Shown piece after piece: positions 43,747-52,342 of a stretch of DNA of 61,862 bases. The DNA lies in NCBI GenBank assembly GCA_910584945.1, contig CAJUDY010000023.1, forward strand, positions 1 through 61,862, in the 5' to 3' direction. The position numbers and the translations under genes were made by a program. How positions within the stretch are numbered: position 1 is the first letter of the stretch; each line of letters begins with the position of its first letter. The notes beneath the pieces are model-generated. The model did no database searches, was not told the origin of the DNA, and saw only the letters and a program-made list of their open reading frames with translations. This DNA is from an uncultured Lachnospiraceae bacterium (GTDB lineage: Bacteria; Bacillota; Clostridia; Lachnospirales; Lachnospiraceae).

Positions 43747-43774
43747 ATCATACCATATTTTAGGCGAAAGTCAA
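43747..43774 (-). promoter_or_regulatory. Sigma-A promoter of ppdK
   Basis: On the minus strand TTGACT (43774-43769), a 16-base spacer and TATGAT (43752-43747), the latter preceded by TGG (extended -10). Predicted start of transcription is near 43740. Confidence 0.8.
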
Positions 43775-43808
43775 TATATTTTGTGCTGTTTACACAAATT
43801 TTTTCACA

Positions 43809-43847
43809 AACAGGGCCGCGCGCCAAAGATCAGCGCACGGCCCTGTT
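43809..43847 (-). terminator. Intrinsic terminator of pfp
   Basis: AACAGGGCCGTGCGC pairs with GCGCGCGGCCCTGTT (one mismatch) around a 9-11 base loop on the minus strand, starting 28 bases after the pfp stop. The following sequence is T-rich but interrupted, so termination may be partial. Confidence 0.7.
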
Positions 43848-43874
43848 ATTTTTATGATTGACAAAAAGCTCCTT

Positions 43875-45116
43875 TTATTTCGCTACGACTTTTTTCAGCC
43901 TTACGAAACGGGGAAGACTGTTTTCTTTCTTCATCTGAATCTCGCCCTGAATCAGCGGCAGCGCATAATTCACGAACTCCTCCGATACATTGTTGCCTCT
44001 CTCATTGATCCATTCTACGGGAACCTTCTTCTCATAATTCGCCACCTTGGAAAGGTCCAGAAGATCCGCCTCGCAACAATAGCCGTTCGCGTCTCTGGTA
44101 CACTTGAAGCCTACCATTTTGTCGGTCGTGCCTTTGATCGCCTCATTGACCGCCGTCTGGCCTGCCATGAAAGATTCATCAGAGTCCGTCTGGGAAGCAC
44201 AGTGCTCCGCGCATCGCTGCAGCAGGGAAAGCTCAATGGGACGCACCTTTACTCCCGGAATCGCATTCTTCACCACATCACCCAGCTTCACTGCCAGTCC
44301 GCCAAGCTGCGCATGTCCGAAACCGTCGGTTGCGGAAGTCTCCGCCTCAGACACAAACTTGCCGTCTGCATAATGGATGCCCTCGGAAACCGCTACAATC
44401 ACATTCTTGTTGGCATCCCAGATTTTCTTTACATCCTCGATAAACTCGTCCATCTTGAAATCCACTTCCGGAAGATAGATCAGATCCGCCGGATATCCAG
44501 CCACTCCTGCCAGAGCAGCCGCTCCTGCCAGCCAGCCGGCATGACGTCCCATAATCTCAACGATCGTCACCTGTCCCTTGTCGTATACGTGGGAATCCTG
44601 GTAAATCTCTACCAGAGAGGTGGCAATATATTTGGCTGCGGAAGCAAATCCCGGACAATGGTCTGTGCCGAACAGATCGTTGTCAATCGTCTTGGGAATC
44701 CCCATGACACGGCAGTCATAGCCAACCCTCTTCATGTACTTGGAAATCTTGTTGCAGGTATCCATAGAATCATTTCCACCGTTGTAGAAGAAATAACGTA
44801 CATCATATTTTTTGAAAATCTCAAGAATCTTCTTGTAATCCGTCTCATCCTCATCCGGATCTGCGATCTTGTAACGGCAGGAACCAAGTGCAGAGGAAGG
44901 CGTATATTTCATAATTGCCAGCTCCTCCGGGTCCTCCTCGTCCATGATGTAAAGTTTGTCGTTCAGTACGCCCACAATCCCGTTGGCAGCGCCGTATACC
45001 TTGGTAATGCAATCGGCGTCAAGGCCTGCTTTGATAGCGCCGTAGCAGCTTGCATTGATAACAGAAGACGGACCTCCGGACTGCCCGATGATCATTGCAC
45101 CTTTTAACTCGCTCAT
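43875..45116 (-). CDS. pfp: PPi-dependent 6-phosphofructokinase
   Basis: A 413-residue glycolytic enzyme phosphorylating fructose 6-phosphate with pyrophosphate. Two features mark the PPi type: GGND at 113-116 instead of the GGDG(S/T) of ATP enzymes, and Lys in PKTIDND (141-147) instead of Gly. The substrate loop IMGRHAGWLAGA is typical. AGGAGGTTGTTAAA precedes the ATG, and a -10 TATAAT with TGC lies at 45179-45174 on the minus strand. It lies between glyQS and ppdK, all on one strand; ppdK can produce PPi or PEP, so the two enzymes form a PPi-linked, reversible glycolytic pair. Confidence 0.92.
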   Translation of the reverse strand: MSELKGAMIIGQSGGPSSVINASCYGAIKAGLDADCITKVYGAANGIVGVLNDKLYIMDEEDPEELAIMKYTPSSALGSCRYKIADPDEDETDYKKILEIFKKYDVRYFFYNGGNDSMDTCNKISKYMKRVGYDCRVMGIPKTIDNDLFGTDHCPGFASAAKYIATSLVEIYQDSHVYDKGQVTIVEIMGRHAGWLAGAAALAGVAGYPADLIYLPEVDFKMDEFIEDVKKIWDANKNVIVAVSEGIHYADGKFVSEAETSATDGFGHAQLGGLAVKLGDVVKNAIPGVKVRPIELSLLQRCAEHCASQTDSDESFMAGQTAVNEAIKGTTDKMVGFKCTRDANGYCCEADLLDLSKVANYEKKVPVEWINERGNNVSEEFVNYALPLIQGEIQMKKENSLPRFVRLKKVVAK

Positions 45117-45223
45117 TTTAACAACCTCCTGGAGTATAATTTATATTTGGTAAATATGCTACCCATCTGTTAAATTATAGCAATAAACACAGCTAAAATA
45201 AAGCCTTTTTTTCATTCAGCATA

Positions 45224-46612
45224 CTAAAACACAAACTTGTCTGCAAAATATGCGTCCAGCTCCTCAATCTTCACGCGCTCCTGGGCCATACTGTCCCGGT
45301 CACGGACGGTTACGCAGCCGTCGGCCTCAGATTCAAAGTCGTAGGTCACGCAGAAAGGCGTGCCGATCTCATCCAGACGGCGGTAGCGCTTGCCGATATT
45401 GCCTCTGTCGTCGTACTCACAATTATATTTCTTCGAAAGCTGTGTGTAGATCTTTTCCGCTCCTTCTCCGAGCTTCTTGGACAGAGGAAGCACGCCGATC
45501 TTCACCGGAGCCAGAGCGGGATGGAAGCGAAGTACGGTACGCATGTCGCCGCCTTCCAGTTCCTCCTCGTCATAGGCAGAGCACAGGAACGCCAGCACCA
45601 CCCGGTCCGCGCCCAGAGACGGCTCAATTACGTAAGGAACATACTTTTCCTTGATCTCGTCATCAAAGTAACTCATATCCTCACCGGAGGTATTCTGATG
45701 CTGGGTCAGATCGTAGTCTGTACGGTCCGCAATGCCCCACAGCTCGCCCCAGCCGAAGGGGAACAGGAATTCGATATCCGTCGTGCCTTTGCTGTAGAAG
45801 CAGAGCTCCTCCGGAGAGTGATCCCGAAGCCGCATTTCCTCTTCTTTGATGCCAAGCCTCAGGAGCCAGTCACGGCAGAAGCCTCTCCAGTACTGGAACC
45901 ATTCCAGATCCGTACCCGGTTTGCAGAAGAATTCCAGCTCCATCTGTTCAAACTCTCTGGTACGGAACGTAAAGTTGCCCGGGCTGATCTCATTCCGGAA
46001 GGATTTTCCGATCTGGCCGATGCCAAAGGGCACTTTTTTGCGGGAGGTTCTCTGTACATTTTTGAAATTGACAAAGATACCCTGGGCCGTTTCCGGCCTT
46101 AAGTAAATCGTATTCTTCGCATCTTCCGTTACGCCCTGGAAGGTCTTAAACATCAGATTGAACTGGCGGATATCTGTAAAATCTTTTTTCCCGCAGCTTG
46201 GGCAGACAATCTCGTGTTCGTCGATATACTTTTTCATCTCTTCCTGAGACCATCCGTCCACAGAGCCCTCAATCTGAATTCCCTGCTCCGCCATGTAGTC
46301 TTCAATAAGTTTGTCTGCGCGGAAACGCTCTTTGCAGGACTTGCAGTCCATCAGCGGGTCGGAGAACCCCCCAAGATGGCCGGAGGCCACCCAGGTCTGG
46401 GGATTCATCAGAATCGCGCAGTCCACGCCCACATTGTAGGGGTTTTCCTGCACAAACTTCTGCCACCAGGCTTTTTTTACATTGTTCTTCAACTCTACAC
46501 CCAGATTACCATAATCCCAGGTATTGGCAAGACCGCCGTAGATCTCGCTGCCCGGATATACAAACCCACGGTTTTTCGCCAGAGCTTCAATTTTGTCCAT
46601 CGTCTTTTCCAT
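45224..46612 (-). CDS. glyQS: Glycyl-tRNA synthetase, dimeric single-chain type
   Basis: A 462-residue class II synthetase. The family start is IEALAKNRGFVYPGSEIYGGLANTWDYGNLGVELKNN; motif 2 lies in FRNEISPGNFTFRTREFEQMELEFF; motif 3 in PSLGADRVVLAFL, and the anticodon-binding domain fills the C-terminus. A treble-clef-like CKSC...CPSCGKK insert is present, as in many bacterial members. The type is the homodimeric one rather than the GlyQ/GlyS tetramer. GAGGAG lies before the ATG. It starts 19 bases after a lipoprotein gene and follows recO and era, the standard neighbourhood. No T-box leader was recognised. Confidence 0.95.
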   Translation of the reverse strand: MEKTMDKIEALAKNRGFVYPGSEIYGGLANTWDYGNLGVELKNNVKKAWWQKFVQENPYNVGVDCAILMNPQTWVASGHLGGFSDPLMDCKSCKERFRADKLIEDYMAEQGIQIEGSVDGWSQEEMKKYIDEHEIVCPSCGKKDFTDIRQFNLMFKTFQGVTEDAKNTIYLRPETAQGIFVNFKNVQRTSRKKVPFGIGQIGKSFRNEISPGNFTFRTREFEQMELEFFCKPGTDLEWFQYWRGFCRDWLLRLGIKEEEMRLRDHSPEELCFYSKGTTDIEFLFPFGWGELWGIADRTDYDLTQHQNTSGEDMSYFDDEIKEKYVPYVIEPSLGADRVVLAFLCSAYDEEELEGGDMRTVLRFHPALAPVKIGVLPLSKKLGEGAEKIYTQLSKKYNCEYDDRGNIGKRYRRLDEIGTPFCVTYDFESEADGCVTVRDRDSMAQERVKIEELDAYFADKFVF

Positions 46613-46631
46613 TTGATTCTCTCCTCAATAT

Positions 46632-47219
46632 TTAATAAATAATGTAGGCATACTCGTCCGCATCCTCTATGGGCATCACCTGCATCATATGCTCCGATAT
46701 AATCTCCACATTGTTGCTGACGTACTTGACCGCATTTTCCAGTTCCACGATTCCCTCTTCCCTGATGATCAATACATGGTTCGTCTTCTTGTCAGTCACT
46801 TCCGCGGTCGTGTACTCCTCATAATTGATGTCTTTAAATGTCATATCAAAAGAACGGCCCTCCCCCAGGGCGTCGTCGACCGTTCCGACAAAGCAGTATT
46901 CCTCACTGTACTTGCTGTAGGCTTCCGCATCCGCAAAATCCATCAAAAGATACAAAGTCCCATCCTTTACCTCCGCCTCGTCAATCGTGATCACCGGTTC
47001 GCTGTACAGGCTGTTATATGTATCCACTTCCCGCTCGATCATGGACTGAAACTCATTCAGACTGTAATAATCCTTCTCGAAGCTCTCCACAATCGCGTAG
47101 GTAAGCGCTCCGCTCTCCCGCACATACAGGGAGGATACGGACGGCTCAAACGAAGAACCGCAGCCTGGAACAGAACATAACAGGACGAATATACCGATGG
47201 CACTGATCCACTTCTTCAT
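46632..47219 (-). CDS. Putative lipoprotein of unknown function
   Basis: A 195-residue exported protein. The N-terminal signal MKKWISAIGIFVLLCSVPGC ends in a lipobox (SVPGC), so Cys20 should be lipid-modified and the protein held at the outer membrane face. The mature part is acidic with no recognised domain; it contains repeated SEEY/SEPVITIDEAEV-like stretches and a mixed alpha/beta pattern. AGGAGGGATAATGG precedes the ATG. It is inserted between recO and glyQS, which are neighbours in many Firmicutes. Function unknown. Confidence 0.75.
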   Translation of the reverse strand: MKKWISAIGIFVLLCSVPGCGSSFEPSVSSLYVRESGALTYAIVESFEKDYYSLNEFQSMIEREVDTYNSLYSEPVITIDEAEVKDGTLYLLMDFADAEAYSKYSEEYCFVGTVDDALGEGRSFDMTFKDINYEEYTTAEVTDKKTNHVLIIREEGIVELENAVKYVSNNVEIISEHMMQVMPIEDADEYAYIIY

Positions 47220-47267
47220 CCATTATCCCTCCTAAAAATATAATTCACTTTTACAAGTATACACATT

Positions 47268-47930
47268 CTAGAGGAAAGTTTCAAGTATTTCGAGGGATTT
47301 GAACTTCCGGTCTATGTAGTGTTCTCTTAAAAATGTAACAACTTTTTGAAATTCAAGAAATACTTCTTCGGTCAGTGTAAAGGTGTAGAGTCTTTCCACA
47401 GGGGAGACGGTCACGTACTGGAGGGCATAAAGAGTAGAGTGGTTTAAGTTCCACCCTGAGAACTGTTCGAAGGACTGAGGGCATTCCCCGCTGTAAATCA
47501 TCGCTTTCAGCTCGTATATGTACCGCACAAGGCCCCGGGGCAGGGACGGAACCGACAGCGCCTTTAAAGACTGATACACCAGGCGCAGATAATCCGTTCC
47601 ATCCACGTTTTCCTTTGTATAGTAGTCTGCAAATTCCAGAAAATACTGTCCGAAGCAGGCTCCCTCAAAATCCCGCATCAGTTCTCCAAAATAGTTCCGG
47701 ACAGACGCCTGGGAGATGCTGTAGGAAGTCCTTCCTTCATAGATCTGAAATTCTCCGAATGCGAACACATTGGCGGCCGCCATCAAAGAATTCCCCGGTC
47801 TTCTTGCACCTCGGGCAAAAGCGCGGAACTTCCCCCTCTCTCTTGTCAGAAGGGTTACCAGCTTGTCATATTCCCCCACTGGTCTGGCAGACAAAACGAT
47901 ACCGGTCACCGTACAGGTCTGACTGCTCAT
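47268..47930 (-). CDS. recO: DNA repair protein RecO
   Basis: A 220-residue recombination mediator that loads RecA at single-strand gaps with RecR. The N-terminal OB fold reads TCTVTGIVLSARPVGEYDKLVTLLTRERGKFRAFARGARRPGNSLMAA, the classic RecO start. The helical C-terminal half is shorter than in most relatives (usually about 240-260) and lacks the CxxC pairs of the zinc finger found in many bacterial RecO proteins. AGGAGAAAAGC precedes the ATG. The first 65 bases are overlapped in another frame by the small YqzL-like gene. It lies between era and glyQS, the conserved Firmicute context. Confidence 0.92.
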   Translation of the reverse strand: MSSQTCTVTGIVLSARPVGEYDKLVTLLTRERGKFRAFARGARRPGNSLMAAANVFAFGEFQIYEGRTSYSISQASVRNYFGELMRDFEGACFGQYFLEFADYYTKENVDGTDYLRLVYQSLKALSVPSLPRGLVRYIYELKAMIYSGECPQSFEQFSGWNLNHSTLYALQYVTVSPVERLYTFTLTEEVFLEFQKVVTFLREHYIDRKFKSLEILETFL

Positions 47931-48027
47931 GCTTTTCTCCTATCCTTCCTGCCCTTACTTCCTCCATCTTGTAGGCAAGATAATCTTGTATATCTCCGGT
48001 GCGTACAAATCGATTCCAACGATCCAT
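47866..48027 (-). CDS. YqzL-like small protein overlapping recO
   Basis: A 53-residue reading frame between era and recO, the position of yqzL in Bacillus. Its start, MDRWNRFVRTGDIQDYLAYK, shows the W-x2-F-x2-TG-x-I-x2-YL-x-YK pattern I recall for YqzL (W..F..TGN...YLLYK). GCGGAGGTCAAAAG lies before the ATG. The last 65 bases overlap recO in another frame, and the C-terminus is longer than in Bacillus. The gene is too short for most ORF thresholds. The role of the family is unknown; the constant position beside era and recO suggests a link to DNA repair or ribosome assembly. Confidence 0.7.
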   Translation of the reverse strand: MDRWNRFVRTGDIQDYLAYKMEEVRAGRIGEKHEQSDLYGDRYRFVCQTSGGI

Positions 48028-48086
48028 CTTTTGACCTCCGCTTTCTCTGATCTGTGTAACCTTAGAATCCCCGAAGCGGTCCGGTA

Positions 48087-48992
48087 CTATACTTCTTTCT
48101 TGTCATATCCAAAATTTTTTATCAAGAAGTCGGAATCCCTCCAGTCCTTCTTCACCTTCACCCAAAGCTTCAGATTCACCCTGGCTTCCAGTTGTCTCTC
48201 CATCTCATAGCGGGCCGCAGAACCGATCTTTTTCAGCATGGCTCCGCCTTTTCCGATGATCATTCCTTTGTGAGAATCCCGCTCGCAGACGATCGTCGCT
48301 TCGATATCCCACAGATTCCTCCCCGGACGCTGCTTCATGATATCGATGGATACGGCGATCCCATGGGGTATCTCTTCGTCCAGAAGCTTCAGCGCCTTTT
48401 CCCGGATCAGCTCCGCCGCAATCTGGCGCATGGGTTGATCCGTCACCGTATCCTCGTCATAAAACATGGGGCCGTAGGGCAGATAGTGGAAGATCAGGTC
48501 GATCAGACGGTCTTTATTGGTCCCTTTGAGCGCACTGACCGGTATGATTTCCGCAAAATCAAGAAGCTTCCGGTAGGTGTCAATAAAGCCCAGCACTTCT
48601 TCTTTTTTCACTGTATCCACTTTGTTGATCACCAGAATCACCGGGGTCTTTACCTGGGAAAGCTGCAGCGCGATGTGCCGCTCCCCCGCCCCGATGTAAC
48701 TGGTGGGCTCCACCAGCCAGAGGACCACATCCACCTCTTTTAAGGTCCGCTCCGCCACCTGGACCATATATTCGCCCAGCTTATTCTTCGCTTTGTGGAT
48801 TCCCGGCGTGTCCAGGAAGACAATCTGTCCCGCATCCGACGTGTAGACCGTCTGTATCCGATTCCTGGTGGTCTGGGGCTTATTGGAAGTAATCGCAATC
48901 TTCTGTCCGATAATCTGATTCATCAGTGTGGATTTTCCCACATTCGGCCTTCCAATCAGTGTTGCAAAGCCGGATTTCTTCTGTTCCGTCAT
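48087..48992 (-). CDS. era: GTPase Era
   Basis: A 301-residue essential GTPase that binds the 3' end of 16S rRNA during 30S maturation. G1 is GRPNVGKST, G2 lies in TRNRIQTVYT, G3 is DTPGIHK, G4 is NKVD and G5 SALKG. The C-terminal KH domain has the GMIIGKGGAMLKKIG signature. Length is standard. Copy B of the dispersed repeat ends about 16 bases upstream. It heads the era / YqzL-like / recO order shared with other Firmicutes. Confidence 0.96.
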   Translation of the reverse strand: MTEQKKSGFATLIGRPNVGKSTLMNQIIGQKIAITSNKPQTTRNRIQTVYTSDAGQIVFLDTPGIHKAKNKLGEYMVQVAERTLKEVDVVLWLVEPTSYIGAGERHIALQLSQVKTPVILVINKVDTVKKEEVLGFIDTYRKLLDFAEIIPVSALKGTNKDRLIDLIFHYLPYGPMFYDEDTVTDQPMRQIAAELIREKALKLLDEEIPHGIAVSIDIMKQRPGRNLWDIEATIVCERDSHKGMIIGKGGAMLKKIGSAARYEMERQLEARVNLKLWVKVKKDWRDSDFLIKNFGYDKKEV

Positions 48993-49008
48993 AGTCCTAT
49001 CCTCTTAA

Positions 49009-49044
49009 TTTAAGTTCCGTATCTGTCCTCACTTCGCCCCAGCG
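49009..49044 (-). repeat. 36-base dispersed repeat, copy B
   Basis: Partner of copy A at 40734-40769, with 31 of 36 identical bases. It lies just upstream of era; on its other side is the perfect hairpin CTGGAAGGA/TCCTTCCAG (about 49046-49068). Confidence 0.7.
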
Positions 49045-49114
49045 TCTGGAAGGATTTTCCTTCCAGGGCCGCTTTCGGGCAGATGCTGTTTTTCATAAGC
49101 CGCCTGACCTGTCT

Positions 49115-52033
49115 TCAGGAGTGAAACAGATGGAAGGTCCGGTCAAAAAGGTCTTTTTCCTTCTCGATCCGGTTCTCATTGCCGATGGCGCAGAAGCTTC
49201 CTTCCTTGAGAAGTTCCCGGATGCCGAAAGCCAGTGCCCGGATGTCCGCCGGAGTCGCGTCGAGCACTTCGTCCCTGGTCTTCTGCAGATCCTCAATGGT
49301 CGCGTGCGTCAGCCACGCCGACATGGACCGGTTGCCTTCGGCGGCCGGAGTCAGGGGCGTGTCCAGATCACTGATGGTTCCGATGATATATTTGGTCATA
49401 TCCCGCTCGCTGGCGTCGAATTGTTCCACATATTCCGCCGTCTTTTCGAACACCTCATTGGTCTCTCTTAAGTTGGGGTCCCTATAGGACACCAGGTAGC
49501 TGTCCCCGTAAACGCTGAAACCGCTCATACAGCCGTAGGCGCCGCCCTTTACCCGAATCTGAATCCACAGATAATCGTAGCTTAAGATCACCTTCAGAAT
49601 CCGATAGGCGCCCGTATACTTGCTGATCTGTCCGGCCCGGGCCACATACTGGACCGCCGACGGCGTCATAATGCCCTCTTTATGCGCCTTAGGGGTTTCT
49701 TTCTCTTCCTCTCCGGCTTTTGGAAGCTCCGTGGTATACAGCGCCTTTTTGAGCGCCGAGAGCTCCTTTTTCACCGCCTCGATTCCTTCTGCCTTTGACG
49801 TACAGCTTACAATCAGATTCTCCGGCCGGAACACATATTCCATGACCCGGGACAAGTTTTGAATCAGTTCTTCCGCCCGGTCCGCAAAATGCCGCTCCAG
49901 TTCCTCTACGGTCTGGTAAAACGCGATGCCGTTCATCCGGTCGTTCAGACCCGCCGACTTCGAAAAGCCCGCCATTGCCCGCATGGCTGCCGCCGAGTGT
50001 CCAGAAGAGGTCAGATACATCTGCAGCCTGGATTTCAGCTGTGCTATGATCTCATGGAGCCGCTTTTTGTCCGTCAGCTTCGTCCGTTTTAAGATCTCCC
50101 GCATCATGGCGAAGGCAAAATCAGTCTTATCTGAGAGCACCTTTACTTTCATCTCGAACATCACCCGGAACTTACTCTTCTCCCGCAGATTGCCGTAGAG
50201 ATTGACCGCAGAAATGATCCCGCCGGTATGACAGTTGATCTCGTTGAACAGTTCCTGATAACTGTAATTCTCCGTGTCCACAAAACCGAGCACATGCTTT
50301 AAGATCCCCATATACGGAACCAGTGACTCTGGAAGCTTTTCCGCGTCGAACAGAAGACGAATATAGCTGATCCCGCCGGTGAAAATATCCTGATGCAAAA
50401 GCGTCACCCCGTCCACCTGAAGCTCCTCGTTGCGAAGCGGCGCAGTCTGCCTTTTGATATCCTCTCTTTTCAGCATGGGAATTTTCTGAAGCTCTTCCTG
50501 GGAGGAGGGTTCGTCCTGATACTCCTTTAGAGCTTTTGTGCGCTCCACCAGGCTTAATACCCCTCCCCGGTCCAGTCCTTCCTTGTAATCTTGAAGCGTC
50601 TGCTCCACGCGCGTCGCTTCCTGAGCTTCCAATCCCGAAACCGGCCGCAGAATTAAAAGTGCACTGTGGGGATTCTCAAGCAGCCAGGTCCGTACCAGCC
50701 CTTCAAAGTATCCCTGCTCCATCTGTTCCTTCAGTTTTGCAAAATGCGGAAGCGCAAGCAGATGAAGGAAGGGCTTTGTCTCGTCATACAGCCAGCTGTC
50801 AAACATCTGAAGCCCGTACATCAGTCCTTTGGGATAGTTGCCAAAGTCCGCCTCCCGATAACGGAACTCATAAAAGTTCAGTCCCGCCTGAAGCGCTTTC
50901 CGGTCGAAGCCTTCCTCCGCAATCCTGGTCAGAGTCTCGCGGATAGTCTGTAAAAATGCATCCTTTTGTTCCAGATCCGCATGCTTGGCAATGACGGAAA
51001 AGTACGGCTGGGCAATCCCGTTTTCATAGGAGCTTAAGATATCCTTGCCGATCCCCGCATCCAGAAGCGCCTGCTTTAAAGGCGCTCCCGGCGCCGACAA
51101 AAGCGCATATTCCAATACCTGGAAAGCCAGATAGAGCTCCGCATCCAGGGAATCCCCCACCACCGCGCTGTAAGACAAATAGGCCTGGTTCTTCGGCGAC
51201 TCTCCCGCCGAGATGGGATAGTCCACCGTCCGTTCCCGCATTCCGGCAAACGCTTCCTGTCTTGGAATAGAAGAATCGACTTCCAGGTAATCATAATGAC
51301 TCAGATAATGCTCATCGATCCAGGATAGCTTTTCTGCCATGTCCATATTTCCGTACAGATAAAGATAGCTGTTGGAAGGATGATAATATTTTTGATGAAA
51401 TGCCAGAAAAGCTTCATAGGTAAGCTCCGGGATGTGCTTCGGATCACCGCCGGATTCATGAAAATACGGCGTATCCGGATAGAGGGTGGTCATGATCTCC
51501 CGATCCAGCATATCCTCCGGAGAAGAAAAGGCGCCTTTCATCTCATTATAAACGACGCCGTTATAGATCAGCGGACTTTCTTCTGATGAAAGTTCATAAT
51601 GCCAGCCCTCCTGTTGAAAAATCTTCTCTTCCTTATAAATATTCGGATGAAATACGGCGTCCAGATAAACATGCATCAAATTCTGAAAATCCTGATCGTT
51701 GCAGCTGGCCACCGGGTACACCGTTTTATCCGGATAGGTCATGGCATTCAAAAAAGTGTTCAGCGATCCCTTCACCAACTCCACAAAAGGATCTTTTACC
51801 GGGAAATCTTCCGATCCGCAGAGAACGGAATGCTCCATGATATGAGGCACACCGGTGCTGTCCGAAGGAGGGGTCCGAAACCCGATGGTAAATACCTTGT
51901 TCTCATCCTCATTCTCGATCAGCGCCACTTTGGCCTTCGTCTTTTTATGTTTCAGCAAATATCCGGTGGAATTCAGTTCCGGCATCTCTTTTTTTTGCAT
52001 CAGCTCATAGGCTGACAGTTGTTCTATGGTCAT
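49115..52033 (-). CDS. M16C family zinc peptidase (presequence protease-like)
   Basis: A 972-residue cytoplasmic metalloprotease of the M16C/PreP group. The inverted zinc motif HxxEH is seen in GVPHIMEHSVLCGSEDFPVKDPFVELVKGS, with the distal Glu region in YNEMKGAFSSPEDML. The protein has the expected four repeated alpha/beta domains and central hinge, and its length matches PreP. It degrades short unstructured peptides within a closed chamber. CTGGAGGTATCA precedes the ATG. It lies upstream of era on the same strand, but a gap of about 120 bases with a hairpin and repeat suggests separate transcription. Confidence 0.92.
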   Translation of the reverse strand: MTIEQLSAYELMQKKEMPELNSTGYLLKHKKTKAKVALIENEDENKVFTIGFRTPPSDSTGVPHIMEHSVLCGSEDFPVKDPFVELVKGSLNTFLNAMTYPDKTVYPVASCNDQDFQNLMHVYLDAVFHPNIYKEEKIFQQEGWHYELSSEESPLIYNGVVYNEMKGAFSSPEDMLDREIMTTLYPDTPYFHESGGDPKHIPELTYEAFLAFHQKYYHPSNSYLYLYGNMDMAEKLSWIDEHYLSHYDYLEVDSSIPRQEAFAGMRERTVDYPISAGESPKNQAYLSYSAVVGDSLDAELYLAFQVLEYALLSAPGAPLKQALLDAGIGKDILSSYENGIAQPYFSVIAKHADLEQKDAFLQTIRETLTRIAEEGFDRKALQAGLNFYEFRYREADFGNYPKGLMYGLQMFDSWLYDETKPFLHLLALPHFAKLKEQMEQGYFEGLVRTWLLENPHSALLILRPVSGLEAQEATRVEQTLQDYKEGLDRGGVLSLVERTKALKEYQDEPSSQEELQKIPMLKREDIKRQTAPLRNEELQVDGVTLLHQDIFTGGISYIRLLFDAEKLPESLVPYMGILKHVLGFVDTENYSYQELFNEINCHTGGIISAVNLYGNLREKSKFRVMFEMKVKVLSDKTDFAFAMMREILKRTKLTDKKRLHEIIAQLKSRLQMYLTSSGHSAAAMRAMAGFSKSAGLNDRMNGIAFYQTVEELERHFADRAEELIQNLSRVMEYVFRPENLIVSCTSKAEGIEAVKKELSALKKALYTTELPKAGEEEKETPKAHKEGIMTPSAVQYVARAGQISKYTGAYRILKVILSYDYLWIQIRVKGGAYGCMSGFSVYGDSYLVSYRDPNLRETNEVFEKTAEYVEQFDASERDMTKYIIGTISDLDTPLTPAAEGNRSMSAWLTHATIEDLQKTRDEVLDATPADIRALAFGIRELLKEGSFCAIGNENRIEKEKDLFDRTFHLFHS

Positions 52034-52158
52034 TGATACCTCCAGCGTTTGATTCGTTTCCTCTCGTATAGTATGGACAGATTCCGGTTCTTATAACACT
52101 TTTTTCTAAACGGACATGTCTGCTGACGCAGACATCACCAAACATAAAAGTAGATTGC

Positions 52159-52216
52159 TCCGTGCTGCCGCACTCCCGCAATCTCCCCAGGCATTCGCAA
52201 TCCGTGCTGCCGCACT
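52159..52216. repeat. 16-base direct repeat, two copies 42 bases apart
   Basis: TCCGTGCTGCCGCACT at 52159-52174 and again at 52201-52216. Each copy contains the smaller palindrome-like GTGCTGCCGCAC. The segment between includes a stretch resembling the CTGGGG core of the 36-base repeats. Confidence 0.75.
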
Positions 52217-52312
52217 GCTTGCTCATACCCGGGGCGCGCCAAATGTCCATAGATGCTCTCATGCAGGCATGTCGCCTCTATGCCCACTTGGCTTACTTTC
52301 ATAGTAAATGAC

Positions 52313-52342
52313 AAAAAGAAGACTGCCGCGTCTGGCGGCAGC
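52313..52342 (-). terminator. Intrinsic terminator of ptsH
   Basis: GCTGCCGCC-AGAC-GCGGCAGTC on the minus strand forms an 8-bp GC stem followed by TTCTTTTT. It ends the yicC-gmk-rpoZ-ptsI-ptsH transcript. Confidence 0.85.

Noticed and set aside
45117..45223. A T-box or other riboswitch around the glycyl-tRNA synthetase and pfp
   Set aside because: No T-box core sequence or aptamer-like conserved core was recognised; only a promoter with TGCTATAAT is convincing.
52005..52262. An 85-codon Cys-rich frame between the M16C gene and ptsH
   Set aside because: It follows a direct repeat, overlaps the start of the M16C gene and lacks a convincing start; better read as a repeat element.
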